Shown: positions 1 to 5,134 of the stretch, piece after piece
How positions within the stretch are numbered: the first letter of the stretch is position 1
Layout: each line of letters opens with the position of its first letter
NCBI GenBank assembly: GCA_003541445.1
Contig: DPMO01000277.1
Coordinates: forward strand, 1 to 5,651
Length of the DNA: 5,651 bases
Direction: 5' to 3'
DNA from: Clostridiales bacterium
Lineage (GTDB): Bacteria; Bacillota; Sulfobacillia; UBA995; UBA9673
Made by a program: the position numbers and the translations under genes
The notes under the pieces: model-generated
Database searches by the model: none
What the model was told of the DNA's origin: nothing
Seen by the model: only the letters and a program-made list of their open reading frames with translations

Positions 1-57
1 ACCCGGGTCTTCCGGGGACACGGGGCCCACACGGAGCGGTCGACCGCCCTCAAGTAG
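1..57 (+). CDS. rpsS: 30S ribosomal protein S19, C-terminal end (5' truncated by window edge)
   Basis: Only the last 18 codons and the TAG stop are present, read in frame from base 1. They encode TRVFRGHGAHTERSTALK, which matches the conserved S19 C-terminus (consensus TRTFRGH followed by a basic, Ser/Thr-rich tail). S19 binds the head of the 30S subunit beside S13 and contacts the A-site region of 16S rRNA. Its place directly upstream of rplV is the usual S10-operon order, which supports the call despite the short fragment. Nothing can be said about its start or regulation, because the rest of the gene lies outside the window. Confidence 0.93.
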   Translation, partial: TRVFRGHGAHTERSTALK

Positions 58-68
58 CGTAGTGGGGC

Positions 69-97
69 CCCGGCTTTCGCCGGGTCGGGCGGGAGGT
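69..97 (+). promoter_or_regulatory. Small GC hairpin followed by the rplV ribosome binding site
   Basis: In the 48-nt rpsS-rplV spacer, CCCGGC (69-74) and GCCGGG (79-84) form a perfect 6-bp stem with a TTTC loop. Seven bases later comes the Shine-Dalgarno sequence GGGAGGT (91-97), eight bases before the rplV ATG. No T-tract follows the stem, so it is not an intrinsic terminator. G-triplets at 82-84, 87-89 and 91-93 make the stretch very G-rich. A structural or mRNA-stability role is possible, but short GC stems are common by chance in DNA of this composition. Confidence 0.4.
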
Positions 98-105
98 ATC
101 AGTCG

Positions 106-474
106 ATGGCACGGACCAGGACCACAAAAGCCAAGCCGGACGAGGCTCGGGCGGTCGTGAGACACGTCTGGATCGCTCCCCGCAAGGTCCGCATCGTCCT
201 TGACCTGGTGAGGGGAAAGAGCGTGGACGAGGCCCTTGCGGTCCTGCGGTTCACTCCGAAGCGAGCTTCAAGCGTCGTGTCCAAGGCCATCAGGTCGGCC
301 GCGGCCAACGCCGAGCAGAACTACGACCTCAAGCAGGACCAGCTCTACGTGGCCGAGGCCTACGCCGACGGAGGGCCCACCTTCAGGCGCTGGCAGGCCC
401 GGCAGAGGGGTCGGGCCTTCGAGATAAAGCAACGGACCAGCCACATCACGGTCGTCGTCCGTGAGCGCGAGTGA
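106..474 (+). CDS. rplV: 50S ribosomal protein L22
   Basis: L22 binds 23S rRNA; its globular domain sits on the outer surface and its long beta-hairpin lines the peptide exit tunnel near the macrolide site. The 122-residue product shows the family hallmarks: APRKVRIVLDLVRGKSVDEAL (about residues 24-44), the ANAEQNYDL segment (67-75), the hairpin region GPTFRRWQARQRGRAF (90-105) and the C-terminal RTSHITVVV (110-118). It has about twelve extra basic residues before the conserved core compared with the roughly 110-residue Bacillus-type protein. The ATG at 106 is nevertheless favoured because a strong GGGAGGT lies eight bases upstream and no alternative start is equally placed. The gene sits 48 nt after rpsS and 30 nt before rpsC, as expected in the S10 operon. 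Confidence 0.97.
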   Translation: MARTRTTKAKPDEARAVVRHVWIAPRKVRIVLDLVRGKSVDEALAVLRFTPKRASSVVSKAIRSAAANAEQNYDLKQDQLYVAEAYADGGPTFRRWQARQRGRAFEIKQRTSHITVVVRERE

Positions 475-504
475 CGGAGGAGGCCGCGGAAAGGAGGGAA
501 CCGG

Positions 505-1194
505 GTGGGGCAAAAGGTCCACCCCAAGGGGCTGAGGTTGGGCATCATCGAGGACTGGGACGCGAAGTGGTTCGCCAACAAGAAGCACTTCGCCGACCTT
601 CTCCTCGAAGACGACAAAATCAGGAAGCACATTCACAGGAAGTTCGCCGCCGCCGGGGTTTCCCGGATTGAGATAGAAAGGGCCGCCAACAGGGTGAAGG
701 TGACCCTGCACACCCCCAGGCCCGGGATGGTCATCGGTCGGGGCGGGGCGGGCGTCGACGAGCTGCGCCGGGAGCTCGAGGAGATGACCGGAAGGCAGAT
801 AGCCGTGAACATCGTCGAGGTGAAGCGGCCGGAGCTGGACGCCAAGCTCGTCGCGGAGAACATCGCCGGCGCCCTCGAGAAGCGGATATCCCACCGACGG
901 GCGATGAAGCAGGCCATCTCCCGGGCGATGAAGGCGGGGGCCAAGGGTGTGAGGGTGGTCGTGAGCGGCCGCATCGGTGGAGCGGAGATCGCCCGCCGGG
1001 AGCGCGCGTGGGAGGGGACCGTTCCCCTTCACACCTTGAGGGCCAACATCGACTATGGAGCGGCTGACGCTAACACCACCTACGGGAAGATCGGGGTAAA
1101 GGTCTGGATATACAAGGGCGAGGTTCTGCCTGAGAAGAAGGCGGCCGCCGACCAGCCAGGTCAGGACGTGCCGGAAGGAGAGGCAGGCGAGTGA
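505..1194 (+). CDS. rpsC: 30S ribosomal protein S3
   Basis: S3 is a head protein of the 30S subunit that helps form the mRNA entry channel and contacts S10 and S14. The 229-residue product starts with the conserved [13 protein letters not shown], which fixes the GTG start at 505; the Shine-Dalgarno sequence AAGGAGGG (491-498) lies six bases upstream. A type II KH domain spans about residues 17-110 with its GRGG loop at 78-81. The C-terminal domain carries [20 protein letters not shown] (145-164) and ends its fold at VKVWIYKGE (198-206). The basic residues of HRRAMK (130-135) align with the E. coli S3 residues linked to mRNA unwinding (family knowledge). A polar tail of about 20 residues, rich in Glu, Gln and Ala, follows; such tails vary between species. 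The stop lies three bases before rplP. Confidence 0.98.
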   Translation: MGQKVHPKGLRLGIIEDWDAKWFANKKHFADLLLEDDKIRKHIHRKFAAAGVSRIEIERAANRVKVTLHTPRPGMVIGRGGAGVDELRRELEEMTGRQIAVNIVEVKRPELDAKLVAENIAGALEKRISHRRAMKQAISRAMKAGAKGVRVVVSGRIGGAEIARRERAWEGTVPLHTLRANIDYGAADANTTYGKIGVKVWIYKGEVLPEKKAAADQPGQDVPEGEAGE

Positions 1195-1200
1195 TCCATG
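1175..1200 (+). promoter_or_regulatory. rpsC-rplP junction with a poorly spaced ribosome binding site
   Basis: The best Shine-Dalgarno match before rplP is AAGGAG at 1175-1180, inside the rpsC coding sequence and 17 bases from the ATG at 1198. That is well beyond the usual 5-10 bases. The rpsC TGA (1192-1194) is only three bases from the rplP ATG. Initiation is therefore probably coupled to termination on rpsC (inference from spacing). Confidence 0.5.
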
Positions 1201-1632
1201 CTGATGCCGAAGAGGGTCAAGTACCGCAAGCCGCACCGCGGCACCCGGAAGGGCAAGGCCACGCGGGGCGCCGAGATCTTCTACGGCGAGCACGGCCTGC
1301 AGGCTCTGGAACCGGCCTGGGTGACGGACCGGCAGATCGAGGCGGCACGTATCGCCCTCACCCGCCACACCAAGCGGGGCGGAAAGGTCTGGATCAGGGT
1401 CTTCCCCGACAAGGCGGTCACGGCCAAGCCGGCTGAGACGCGCATGGGCAGTGGCAAGGGGTCACCGGAGTACTGGGTGGCCGTGGTCAAGCCCGGCCGG
1501 ATCCTCTTCGAGATCGCCGGAGTCCCGGCAGACGTGGCACGGGAAGCGCTGCGGCTGGCCTCGCACAAGCTCCCGCTCAAGACCCGCATCATCAGCCGTG
1601 CTGAACTGGGTGGTGGACAGGTTGAAGGTTGA
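1198..1632 (+). CDS. rplP: 50S ribosomal protein L16
   Basis: L16 binds 23S rRNA near the A-site tRNA elbow and the peptidyl transferase region and is a late-assembling protein required for 50S activity. The 144-residue sequence opens with [15 protein letters not shown], typical of Gram-positive L16, and continues with GLQALEPAW (33-41), [12 protein letters not shown] (45-56), [14 protein letters not shown] (59-72), the strongly conserved [19 protein letters not shown] (82-100) and the C-terminal [16 protein letters not shown]. The tail [12 protein letters not shown] resembles the short Bacillus L16 extension. R82 is the equivalent of the arginine hydroxylated in E. coli L16; whether it is modified here cannot be seen. 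The start is set by homology at the first ATG. The last 11 bases overlap rpmC. Confidence 0.97.
   Translation: MLMPKRVKYRKPHRGTRKGKATRGAEIFYGEHGLQALEPAWVTDRQIEAARIALTRHTKRGGKVWIRVFPDKAVTAKPAETRMGSGKGSPEYWVAVVKPGRILFEIAGVPADVAREALRLASHKLPLKTRIISRAELGGGQVEG
1612..1632 (+). promoter_or_regulatory. rpmC start region inside the end of rplP (TTG start decision)
   Basis: Three in-frame start candidates for L29 lie here: GTG at 1610, GTG at 1613 and TTG at 1622. The TTG is preferred. It gives [14 protein letters not shown], matching the usual L29 N-terminus (MKxxELRxLSxEEL), and GGTGG at 1612-1616 sits five bases before it. The GTG codons have no purine-rich stretch at a suitable distance and would add three or four atypical residues. 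With the TTG, rpmC overlaps rplP by 11 nt in another frame, favouring translational coupling. Confidence 0.7.
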
Positions 1633-1837
1633 GCAGCTGAGGCAGCTGAGTGACGCCGAGCTCCAGGCCAAGCTCAAGGAGCTCAAGGAGGAGCTCTTCA
1701 ACCTCAGGTTCCAGATGGCCACCGGCCAGCTTGACAATCCGATGAGGCTGAGGCAGGTGCGGAAGGACATCGCAAGGGTCAAGACCATTCAGAGAGAACG
1801 CGAGTTGGCCGGCCTGAGGCAGGCCCAGGTGCGCTAA
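1622..1837 (+). CDS. rpmC: 50S ribosomal protein L29
   Basis: L29 is a small two-helix protein that binds 23S rRNA next to L23 at the exit of the peptide tunnel, close to where signal recognition particle and trigger factor dock. The 71-residue product is almost wholly helical in character. It carries the family core [22 protein letters not shown] (about 19-40) and the second-helix motif [16 protein letters not shown] (46-61). Length fits the family (about 60-72). The start chosen is TTG at 1622, overlapping the rplP end by 11 nt; the two in-frame GTG codons just upstream cannot be fully excluded. The TAA stop (1835-1837) is part of TAAGGAGG, so it overlaps the ribosome binding site of rpsQ. 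Confidence 0.93.
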   Translation: MKVEQLRQLSDAELQAKLKELKEELFNLRFQMATGQLDNPMRLRQVRKDIARVKTIQRERELAGLRQAQVR

Positions 1838-1849
1838 GGAGGTTCAGCG

Positions 1850-2107
1850 GTGCAGGTCAGAGGGACCAGGAAGACGCGGATCGGGCGGGTGACCTCGAAC
1901 GCCATGGACAAGACCGTGGTCGTCACCATCGAGACCCTTGAGAGGCACCCCCTTTACGGGCGCCGTCTGAAGCGGACCAAGAAGCTCAAGGCCCACGACG
2001 AGAAGAACGAATGCCGCGTGGGAGACCGCGTCCGCGTCGTGGAGACGCGCCCTCTGAGCAAGGACAAGCGCTGGCTTGTTGTCGAGATCCTGGAGAGGGC
2101 CGAGTAG
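1850..2107 (+). CDS. rpsQ: 30S ribosomal protein S17
   Basis: S17 is a primary 16S rRNA-binding protein of the 30S body with an OB fold and nucleates early assembly. The 85-residue product shows [17 protein letters not shown] (12-28), [19 protein letters not shown] (33-51) and the family signature [13 protein letters not shown] (58-70), which fits the S17 pattern G-D-x-V-x-V-x-E-x-R-P-L-S. The start is GTG at 1850, preceded six bases upstream by a near-perfect Shine-Dalgarno sequence, AGGAGGT (1837-1843), that begins in the rpmC stop codon. It is the last gene of the S10-type block; rplN follows after 38 nt without a recognisable promoter. Confidence 0.97.
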   Translation: MQVRGTRKTRIGRVTSNAMDKTVVVTIETLERHPLYGRRLKRTKKLKAHDEKNECRVGDRVRVVETRPLSKDKRWLVVEILERAE

Positions 2108-2108
2108 C

Positions 2109-2139
2109 CGGCCTTCAGGCCGTAGCTCGAAAGAGGTGG
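2109..2139 (+). promoter_or_regulatory. Small hairpin and ribosome binding site before rplN
   Basis: CGGCC (2109-2113) and GGCCG (2118-2122) form a 5-bp stem closed by a TTCA loop, directly after the rpsQ stop. There is no T-tract, so termination without a factor is unlikely. The Shine-Dalgarno sequence GAGGTGG (2133-2139) follows, six bases before the rplN ATG. No -35/-10 pair was seen in this spacer, where a separate spc promoter lies in some bacteria. Confidence 0.35.
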
Positions 2140-2145
2140 ACGTTG

Positions 2146-2514
2146 ATGATTCAGCCTCAGACCAGGCTGGTCGTCGCCGACAACACCGGGGCGAAGGAGA
2201 TCATGTGCATAAGGGTGCTCGGCGGTTCGCGGCGCAAGTACGCGAACATAGGCGACATAATCGTGGCTTCGGTGAAGGAAGCCTCCCCCGGAGGCGTGGT
2301 CAAGAAGGGGGATGTCGTCAGGGCCGTCGTGGTCCGCTCCAAGAAGGGGGTGACCCGGCCTGACGGCACGCACATCCGCTTCGATGACAACGCCGGGGTT
2401 CTCCTGGGCGACGGGAAGGAGCCGAAGGGCACCCGCATATTCGGTCCTGTCGCCCGTGAGCTGCGGGAGAAGGAGTTCATGAAGATCATCTCGCTCGCCC
2501 CGGAGGTCTTGTGA
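2146..2514 (+). CDS. rplN: 50S ribosomal protein L14
   Basis: L14 is a beta-barrel protein that binds 23S rRNA at the subunit interface, contacts L19 and takes part in the bridge to 16S rRNA; it is also the docking site for the silencing factor RsfS (family knowledge). At 122 residues it is exactly the standard bacterial length. Conserved blocks visible are [19 protein letters not shown] (1-19), [43 protein letters not shown] and the C-terminal [23 protein letters not shown]. The ATG at 2146 gives the usual MIQ start; a TTG immediately before it would add only one Met. It opens the spc-type block, with rplX 57 nt downstream. Confidence 0.98.
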   Translation: MIQPQTRLVVADNTGAKEIMCIRVLGGSRRKYANIGDIIVASVKEASPGGVVKKGDVVRAVVVRSKKGVTRPDGTHIRFDDNAGVLLGDGKEPKGTRIFGPVARELREKEFMKIISLAPEVL

Positions 2515-2526
2515 CCCTCAGGGGCA

Positions 2527-2574
2527 CCCGGCCAGGCCCGGGCATTGCGGAGAGAAGCGAGGTGGGCTGGTTTG
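2527..2574 (+). promoter_or_regulatory. rplN-rplX spacer: weak hairpin, ribosome binding site and TTG start
   Basis: CCCGG (2527-2531) can pair with CCGGG (2538-2542) around a 6-nt loop; the stem is short and of doubtful meaning. GAGGTGG at 2559-2565 lies six bases upstream of TTG (2572-2574) and decides the rplX start. An in-frame TTG at 2545 would add nine residues without a good ribosome binding site, so it is rejected as the start. Confidence 0.55.
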
Positions 2575-2922
2575 GCGAAGAACAAGGCTGCGGCTTCGAA
2601 GGCCAAGTTGAACATCAGGAAGGGCGACACGGTGGTCGTCCTCTCCGGCAAGCACCGAGGCCGGAGGGGTAAGGTCATCCGGGTCGAGCCCGAGACCCGG
2701 CGTGTGGTCGTCGAAGGCGTGAACGTGGTCAAGAAGCACATGAGGCCGAGAGGCAAGATGATGCAGGGCGGCATCGTCGACCAGGAGGCCCCGCTCCCGC
2801 GGGACAAGGTCATGCTGGTCTGTCCGCGCTGCAACAAGCCCTCGCGCGTCGGCCGGAGGCGGCTGGAGGACGGCCGCCTGGTACGGACATGCCGGCGCTG
2901 TGGCGAAGTGGTCGACCGGTGA
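2572..2922 (+). CDS. rplX: 50S ribosomal protein L24, zinc-ribbon (C+) form
   Basis: L24 is an assembly-initiator protein that binds the 5' domain of 23S rRNA and sits near the tunnel exit. The 116-residue product begins MAKNKAAASKAKLNIRKGD from a TTG start. A KOW motif follows (about 17-43, KGDTVVVLSGKHRGRRGKV), then VEGVNVVKKHMRPRG (47-61) and GGIVDQEAPL (66-75). Near the end are two CxxC pairs, C84-C87 and C107-C110, separated by a basic stretch containing RVGRRRLEDGR. This is the zinc-ribbon variant known from Thermus and various Firmicutes; E. coli and B. subtilis L24 lack these cysteines. Zinc binding is inferred from the four cysteines. The N-terminus has about ten extra Lys/Ala-rich residues before the KOW core. 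Confidence 0.96.
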   Translation: MAKNKAAASKAKLNIRKGDTVVVLSGKHRGRRGKVIRVEPETRRVVVEGVNVVKKHMRPRGKMMQGGIVDQEAPLPRDKVMLVCPRCNKPSRVGRRRLEDGRLVRTCRRCGEVVDR

Positions 2923-2942
2923 GCTAGGGAGGACCCACCCAG

Positions 2943-3482
2943 ATGCCCAGACTGAAACAGCATTATCTTGAAAAAGTCGTGCCGGCGCTCAAGGAGCGCT
3001 TCGGGTACAGGAGCCCGATGGAGGTGCCGCGGGTCGAGAAAATCGTGGTCAACATGGGCGTGGGTGAGGCGACCCGGGACCCGAAGGCTCTGGACGGCGC
3101 GGTGACCGACCTGATGACCATAACCGGGCAGAAGCCCGTCGTCACCAGGGCCAAGAAGTCCATCTCGGCCTTCAAGCTGAGGAAGGGGATGCCGATCGGG
3201 GCCTTCACCACCCTCCGGGGTGACCGGATGTGGGACTTCCTCGACAGGCTCGTGAGTGTGGCCCTGCCGAGGGTCCGCGACTTCAGAGGGGTGCCTTCCC
3301 GCTCCTTCGACGGCCGCGGCAACTTCACCCTGGGTATAAAGGAGCAGTTGATCTTCCCGGAGATCGATTACGACAAGGTCGAGAAGATACGCGGGATGAA
3401 CGTCACCATCGTCACCACGGCGCGGACGGACGAAGAGGCGCGGGCTCTCCTCGAACTCTTGGGAATGCCGTTCCGCGAGTAG
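2943..3482 (+). CDS. rplE: 50S ribosomal protein L5
   Basis: L5 binds 5S rRNA together with L18 and forms part of the central protuberance, contacting P-site tRNA and the S13 bridge. The 179-residue sequence has the standard length. Its motifs include [13 protein letters not shown] (31-43), the family signature around [17 protein letters not shown] (57-73), [26 protein letters not shown] (78-103), [21 protein letters not shown] (121-141) and the C-terminal [20 protein letters not shown]. The ATG at 2943 is preceded by AGGGAGG (2926-2932) at a ten-base distance. In E. coli the S8 repressor site overlaps the start of this gene; here the rplX-rplE spacer is only 20 nt and I see no structure resembling that site. 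Confidence 0.98.
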   Translation: MPRLKQHYLEKVVPALKERFGYRSPMEVPRVEKIVVNMGVGEATRDPKALDGAVTDLMTITGQKPVVTRAKKSISAFKLRKGMPIGAFTTLRGDRMWDFLDRLVSVALPRVRDFRGVPSRSFDGRGNFTLGIKEQLIFPEIDYDKVEKIRGMNVTIVTTARTDEEARALLELLGMPFRE

Positions 3483-3496
3483 GGAGGGGCCTTGAG

Positions 3497-3682
3497 ATGA
3501 CACGCAAGGCGCTCATGGAAAAGTGGCGGAAAGAGCCCAAGTACAAGACCAGAGCCTACAATCGTTGCCGCATCTGCGGCCGGCCGAGGGCCTACATGGG
3601 CCGGTTCGGCATGTGCCGCATGTGTTTTCGGGAGCGGGCCCACCGCGGCCTGATACCTGGAGTGCGCAAAGCCAGTTGGTAG
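3497..3682 (+). CDS. rpsN: 30S ribosomal protein S14, zinc-binding (type Z)
   Basis: S14 is a 30S head protein that binds 16S rRNA late in assembly near S3, S10 and S19. This is the short form: 61 residues, with C24, C27, C40 and C43 in a CxxC-x12-CxxC arrangement that binds one zinc ion in the family. The core ends with the conserved [17 protein letters not shown]. The zinc-free form found in E. coli is about 100 residues long and lacks these cysteines. The start is ATG at 3497; GGGAGG (3482-3487), overlapping the rplE stop codon, lies nine bases upstream. In some bacteria a second, zinc-independent S14 gene elsewhere is induced by zinc shortage; nothing in this window shows whether one exists here. 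Confidence 0.98.
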   Translation: MTRKALMEKWRKEPKYKTRAYNRCRICGRPRAYMGRFGMCRMCFRERAHRGLIPGVRKASW

Positions 3683-3712
3683 GACCCCGAAAGGGTTCCG
3701 GCGAGAAGGGGG
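3682..3712 (+). promoter_or_regulatory. Hairpin over the rpsN stop and ribosome binding site of rpsH
   Basis: GGACCC (3682-3687) pairs with GGGTTCC (3693-3699) with one bulged T, closing a five-base CGAAA loop; a register with a GAAA tetraloop and three CCC/GGG pairs is also possible. The stem starts at the last base of the rpsN TAG. The purine tract AAGGGGG (3706-3712) is the likely rpsH ribosome binding site, eight bases before its GTG. No T-tract of terminator type follows the stem directly, only TTTT at 3713-3716. Confidence 0.4.
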
Positions 3713-3720
3713 TTTTGGGC

Positions 3721-4119
3721 GTGTCCACGACCGATCCCATTGCCGACATGCTGACCCGGATACGGAATGCCAACGCGGCTCATCACGACCGTGTGGACAT
3801 ACCGGGGTCTAAAATCAAGAGGAGCATCGCCGAGATCCTCAAGAGAGAGGGTTACATAAGGGACTACGCCTGGATCGACGACGGGCGGCAGGGCTCCATC
3901 AGGATATACCTCAAGTACGGTCCCAACCGTGAGACCGTCATCAACGGCCTCAGGAGGATCTCGAGGCCCGGTCTCCGGGTCTACGTGAAGAAGGAGAACG
4001 TCCCGAGAGTCCTCGGCGGTCTGGGGATAGCCATTCTGTCGACGCCGGAAGGCGTCATCACCGACCGGGACGCCCGGGCCAAGGGTGTCGGCGGCGAGGT
4101 CATCTGCTACGTCTGGTGA
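3721..4119 (+). CDS. rpsH: 30S ribosomal protein S8
   Basis: S8 binds helix 21 of 16S rRNA in the central domain and is an early assembly protein; in E. coli it also represses spc operon translation. The 132-residue product is full length: [15 protein letters not shown] (4-18), [20 protein letters not shown] (30-49), a second domain with [24 protein letters not shown] (65-88), and the family signature [18 protein letters not shown] (102-119) before the terminal GGEVICYVW. The GTG at 3721 gives the usual MSTTDP start. Codon choice is notable: 5 of 16 isoleucines are ATA and 8 of 16 arginines are AGG or AGA, with no CGC. The stop codon sits in a 7-nt tandem duplication. Confidence 0.98.
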   Translation: MSTTDPIADMLTRIRNANAAHHDRVDIPGSKIKRSIAEILKREGYIRDYAWIDDGRQGSIRIYLKYGPNRETVINGLRRISRPGLRVYVKKENVPRVLGGLGIAILSTPEGVITDRDARAKGVGGEVICYVW

Positions 4120-4127
4120 CTGGTGAC
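4113..4127 (+). repeat. Tandem 7-nt duplication across the rpsH stop codon
   Basis: CTGGTGA occurs at 4113-4119 and again, immediately, at 4120-4126, and the next base (C, 4127) keeps the period. The first copy contains the rpsH TGA; the second places another TGA at 4124-4126 in a different frame. It looks like a local slippage duplication at the gene end. Confidence 0.75.
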
Positions 4128-4166
4128 ACGTCCCGAGCCTGTGACCCTGAGACGGGGGTAAGCGAC

Positions 4167-4706
4167 ATGTCAAGAGTGGGTAAAAAGCCGATTCGGATAC
4201 CGGAGGGTGTGACGGTCACCAAGAACGGGGACGTCATAACCGTCAAAGGGCCCCTCGGCACCCTCGAGCACCGTGTCCACCGGGACATGGTGGTGGAGAT
4301 CGGCTCGGACACCGTCGTCGTCAAGCGTCCGAGCGACCAGCCGGTCCACCGGGCTCTCCACGGCGTGACGCGCACCGTGATCGCCAACATGGTCGACGGG
4401 GTGACGAAGGGCTTCGAGAAGCACCTCACCATCGTCGGGACGGGCTACCGGGCCGCCGTCCAGGGGAGGCGCCTGACGCTCAACGTCGGCTACTCGCATC
4501 CGGTGGAGATCGTCGCGCCTGAGGGGGTCACGATCGAAACCCCCACGCCCACGACCGTCGTCGTCAAGGGAACGGACAAGCAAGTCGTCGGGCAGGTGGC
4601 CGCTGACATCCGAAAGGTCAGGCCCCCAGAGCCCTATCACGGCAAAGGCATCCGCTACCGCGATGAACGCGTCCGGCACATCCCGATAGGGAAGACGGTG
4701 AAGTAG
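4167..4706 (+). CDS. rplF: 50S ribosomal protein L6
   Basis: L6 binds helix 97 of 23S rRNA near the sarcin-ricin loop and supports factor binding. The 179-residue product has the two tandem L6 folds: an N-terminal domain starting MSRVGKKPIRIPEGV (1-15) with VKGPLGTLE (27-35), and a C-terminal domain with FEKHLTIVGTGYRAAVQG (83-100), LNVGYSHPVEI (105-115), DKQVVGQVAADIRKVRPPEPYHGKGIRY (137-164). The signature PEPYHGKGI (154-162) has His where the classic pattern has Lys, a change also known in other L6 proteins. The tail after this motif, RHIPIGKTVK, lacks the usual Arg-Lys-Ala-Gly-Lys ending. The ATG at 4167 is set by homology; its ribosome binding site is weak, a GGGGG run at 4154-4158. Confidence 0.97.
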   Translation: MSRVGKKPIRIPEGVTVTKNGDVITVKGPLGTLEHRVHRDMVVEIGSDTVVVKRPSDQPVHRALHGVTRTVIANMVDGVTKGFEKHLTIVGTGYRAAVQGRRLTLNVGYSHPVEIVAPEGVTIETPTPTTVVVKGTDKQVVGQVAADIRKVRPPEPYHGKGIRYRDERVRHIPIGKTVK

Positions 4707-4707
4707 G

Positions 4708-4750
4708 AGCCCTCGAGCGTGCCGGGCCGGGACCAGGGCTGGTGGGAGGA
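4708..4750 (+). promoter_or_regulatory. rplR leader: long-loop hairpin and four G-triplets ending in the ribosome binding site
   Basis: AGCCCT (4708-4713) and AGGGCT (4735-4740) can pair as a perfect 6-bp stem around a 21-nt loop, just after the rplF stop. The same stretch has four GGG tracts at 4724-4726, 4729-4731, 4736-4738 and 4744-4746, with connecting loops of 2, 4 and 5 bases. This meets the usual G3+N1-7 quadruplex pattern on the coding (RNA) strand. The last tract is part of the Shine-Dalgarno sequence GGGAGGA (4744-4750), ten bases before the rplR ATG. The hairpin and a quadruplex share the third tract, so they exclude each other. Any regulatory effect is inference. Confidence 0.45.
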
Positions 4751-4760
4751 TTGAAAGAAC

Positions 4761-5120
4761 ATGGCTAAGCTTGGCAAGGAAGAGGCGAGGAAGAGACGCC
4801 ACCTTCGCATAAGGCGGAAGGTCGTCGGGACGCCCGACAGGCCGCGGCTCAATGTCTTCCGCAGCTCTCGACACATATACGCGCAGATCATCGATGACGT
4901 GAGCGGGCGGACGCTCGTATCCGCCTCTTCGCTGGACCCTGAACTGAAGCTGGGAAGCGGAGGCAACGTCAGCGCGGCCCGGTCCGTGGGGGAGCTCTTG
5001 GGGAAGAGAGCCGTCGCCCGCGGGGTCACCAAGGTCGTCTTCGACCGCGGCGGGTATCTCTACCACGGGCGGGTCAAGGCGCTGGCCGAGGCCGCCCGCG
5101 AGTCCGGGCTCGAGTTCTAG
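4761..5120 (+). CDS. rplR: 50S ribosomal protein L18
   Basis: L18 binds 5S rRNA and with L5 brings it into the central protuberance of the 50S subunit. The 119-residue product is of standard length. It has a basic, flexible N-terminus ([16 protein letters not shown], about 6-21) followed by the core [24 protein letters not shown] (23-46), [12 protein letters not shown] (51-62), a helix containing [13 protein letters not shown] (77-89) and the highly conserved end [22 protein letters not shown] (92-113) plus GLEF. The ATG at 4761 follows GGGAGGA with a ten-base gap. The gene ends in TAG and a second in-frame TAG lies three codons further, in a short duplication. The spacer to rpsE, 76 nt, is the longest in the window. 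Confidence 0.98.
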   Translation: MAKLGKEEARKRRHLRIRRKVVGTPDRPRLNVFRSSRHIYAQIIDDVSGRTLVSASSLDPELKLGSGGNVSAARSVGELLGKRAVARGVTKVVFDRGGYLYHGRVKALAEAARESGLEF

Positions 5121-5130
5121 GGCTTCTAGG
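5115..5130 (+). repeat. TTCTAGG direct repeat giving two in-frame stops after rplR
   Basis: TTCTAGG occurs at 5115-5121 and 5124-5130, nine bases apart (the unit is TTCTAGGGC). The first contains the rplR stop TAG (5118-5120). Because the period is a multiple of three, the second TAG (5127-5129) is in the same frame and acts as a back-up stop. It is probably a duplication of the gene end. Confidence 0.7.
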
Positions 5131-5134
5131 TTTT

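Noticed and set aside
64..96. Possible G-quadruplex before rplV
   Set aside because: The fourth full G-tract (64-67) is 14 bases from the next, and 82-84 are better used in the 6-bp hairpin. The compact part has three GGG tracts plus one GG only.
740..752. G-tract cluster (GGGG, GGGG, GGG with one-base loops) in rpsC
   Set aside because: Only three tracts lie close together; the next upstream GGG is 13 bases away. The Gs are explained by the Gly-Arg-Gly-Gly-Ala-Gly coding of the KH loop.
268..1368. Open frame of 366 codons on the minus strand opposite rplV, rpsC and rplP
   Set aside because: It lies wholly opposite unambiguous ribosomal genes, has Pro/Leu/Gly/His-rich non-family sequence, and such long antisense frames are expected when the coding strand is GC-rich at third positions.
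2108..2145. Separate promoter for the spc block between rpsQ and rplN
   Set aside because: The 38-nt spacer has no -35/-10-like pair; it is filled by a small hairpin and the ribosome binding site.
2515..2542. Intrinsic terminator between rplN and rplX
   Set aside because: The CCCGG/CCGGG stem is only 5 bp and no T-tract follows; transcription must continue into the rest of the spc block.
2923..2942. S8 translational-repressor site at the rplE start, as in E. coli
   Set aside because: The spacer is 20 nt, and beyond a possible 3-bp GGG/CCC pairing with the ribosome binding site I see no stem with the features of the 16S helix 21 mimic.
2157..3503. Open frame of 448 codons on the minus strand opposite rplN, rplX and rplE
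   Set aside because: Antisense shadow of three well-supported genes; no recognisable domain, and its sequence mirrors the codon bias of the + strand.
4751..4768. Five-codon TTG-initiated mini frame (ending TAA at 4766-4768) overlapping the rplR start, behind GGGAGGA
   Set aside because: The distance from GGGAGGA to this TTG is zero bases, too short for initiation, and rplR's own ATG ten bases away has clear family support.
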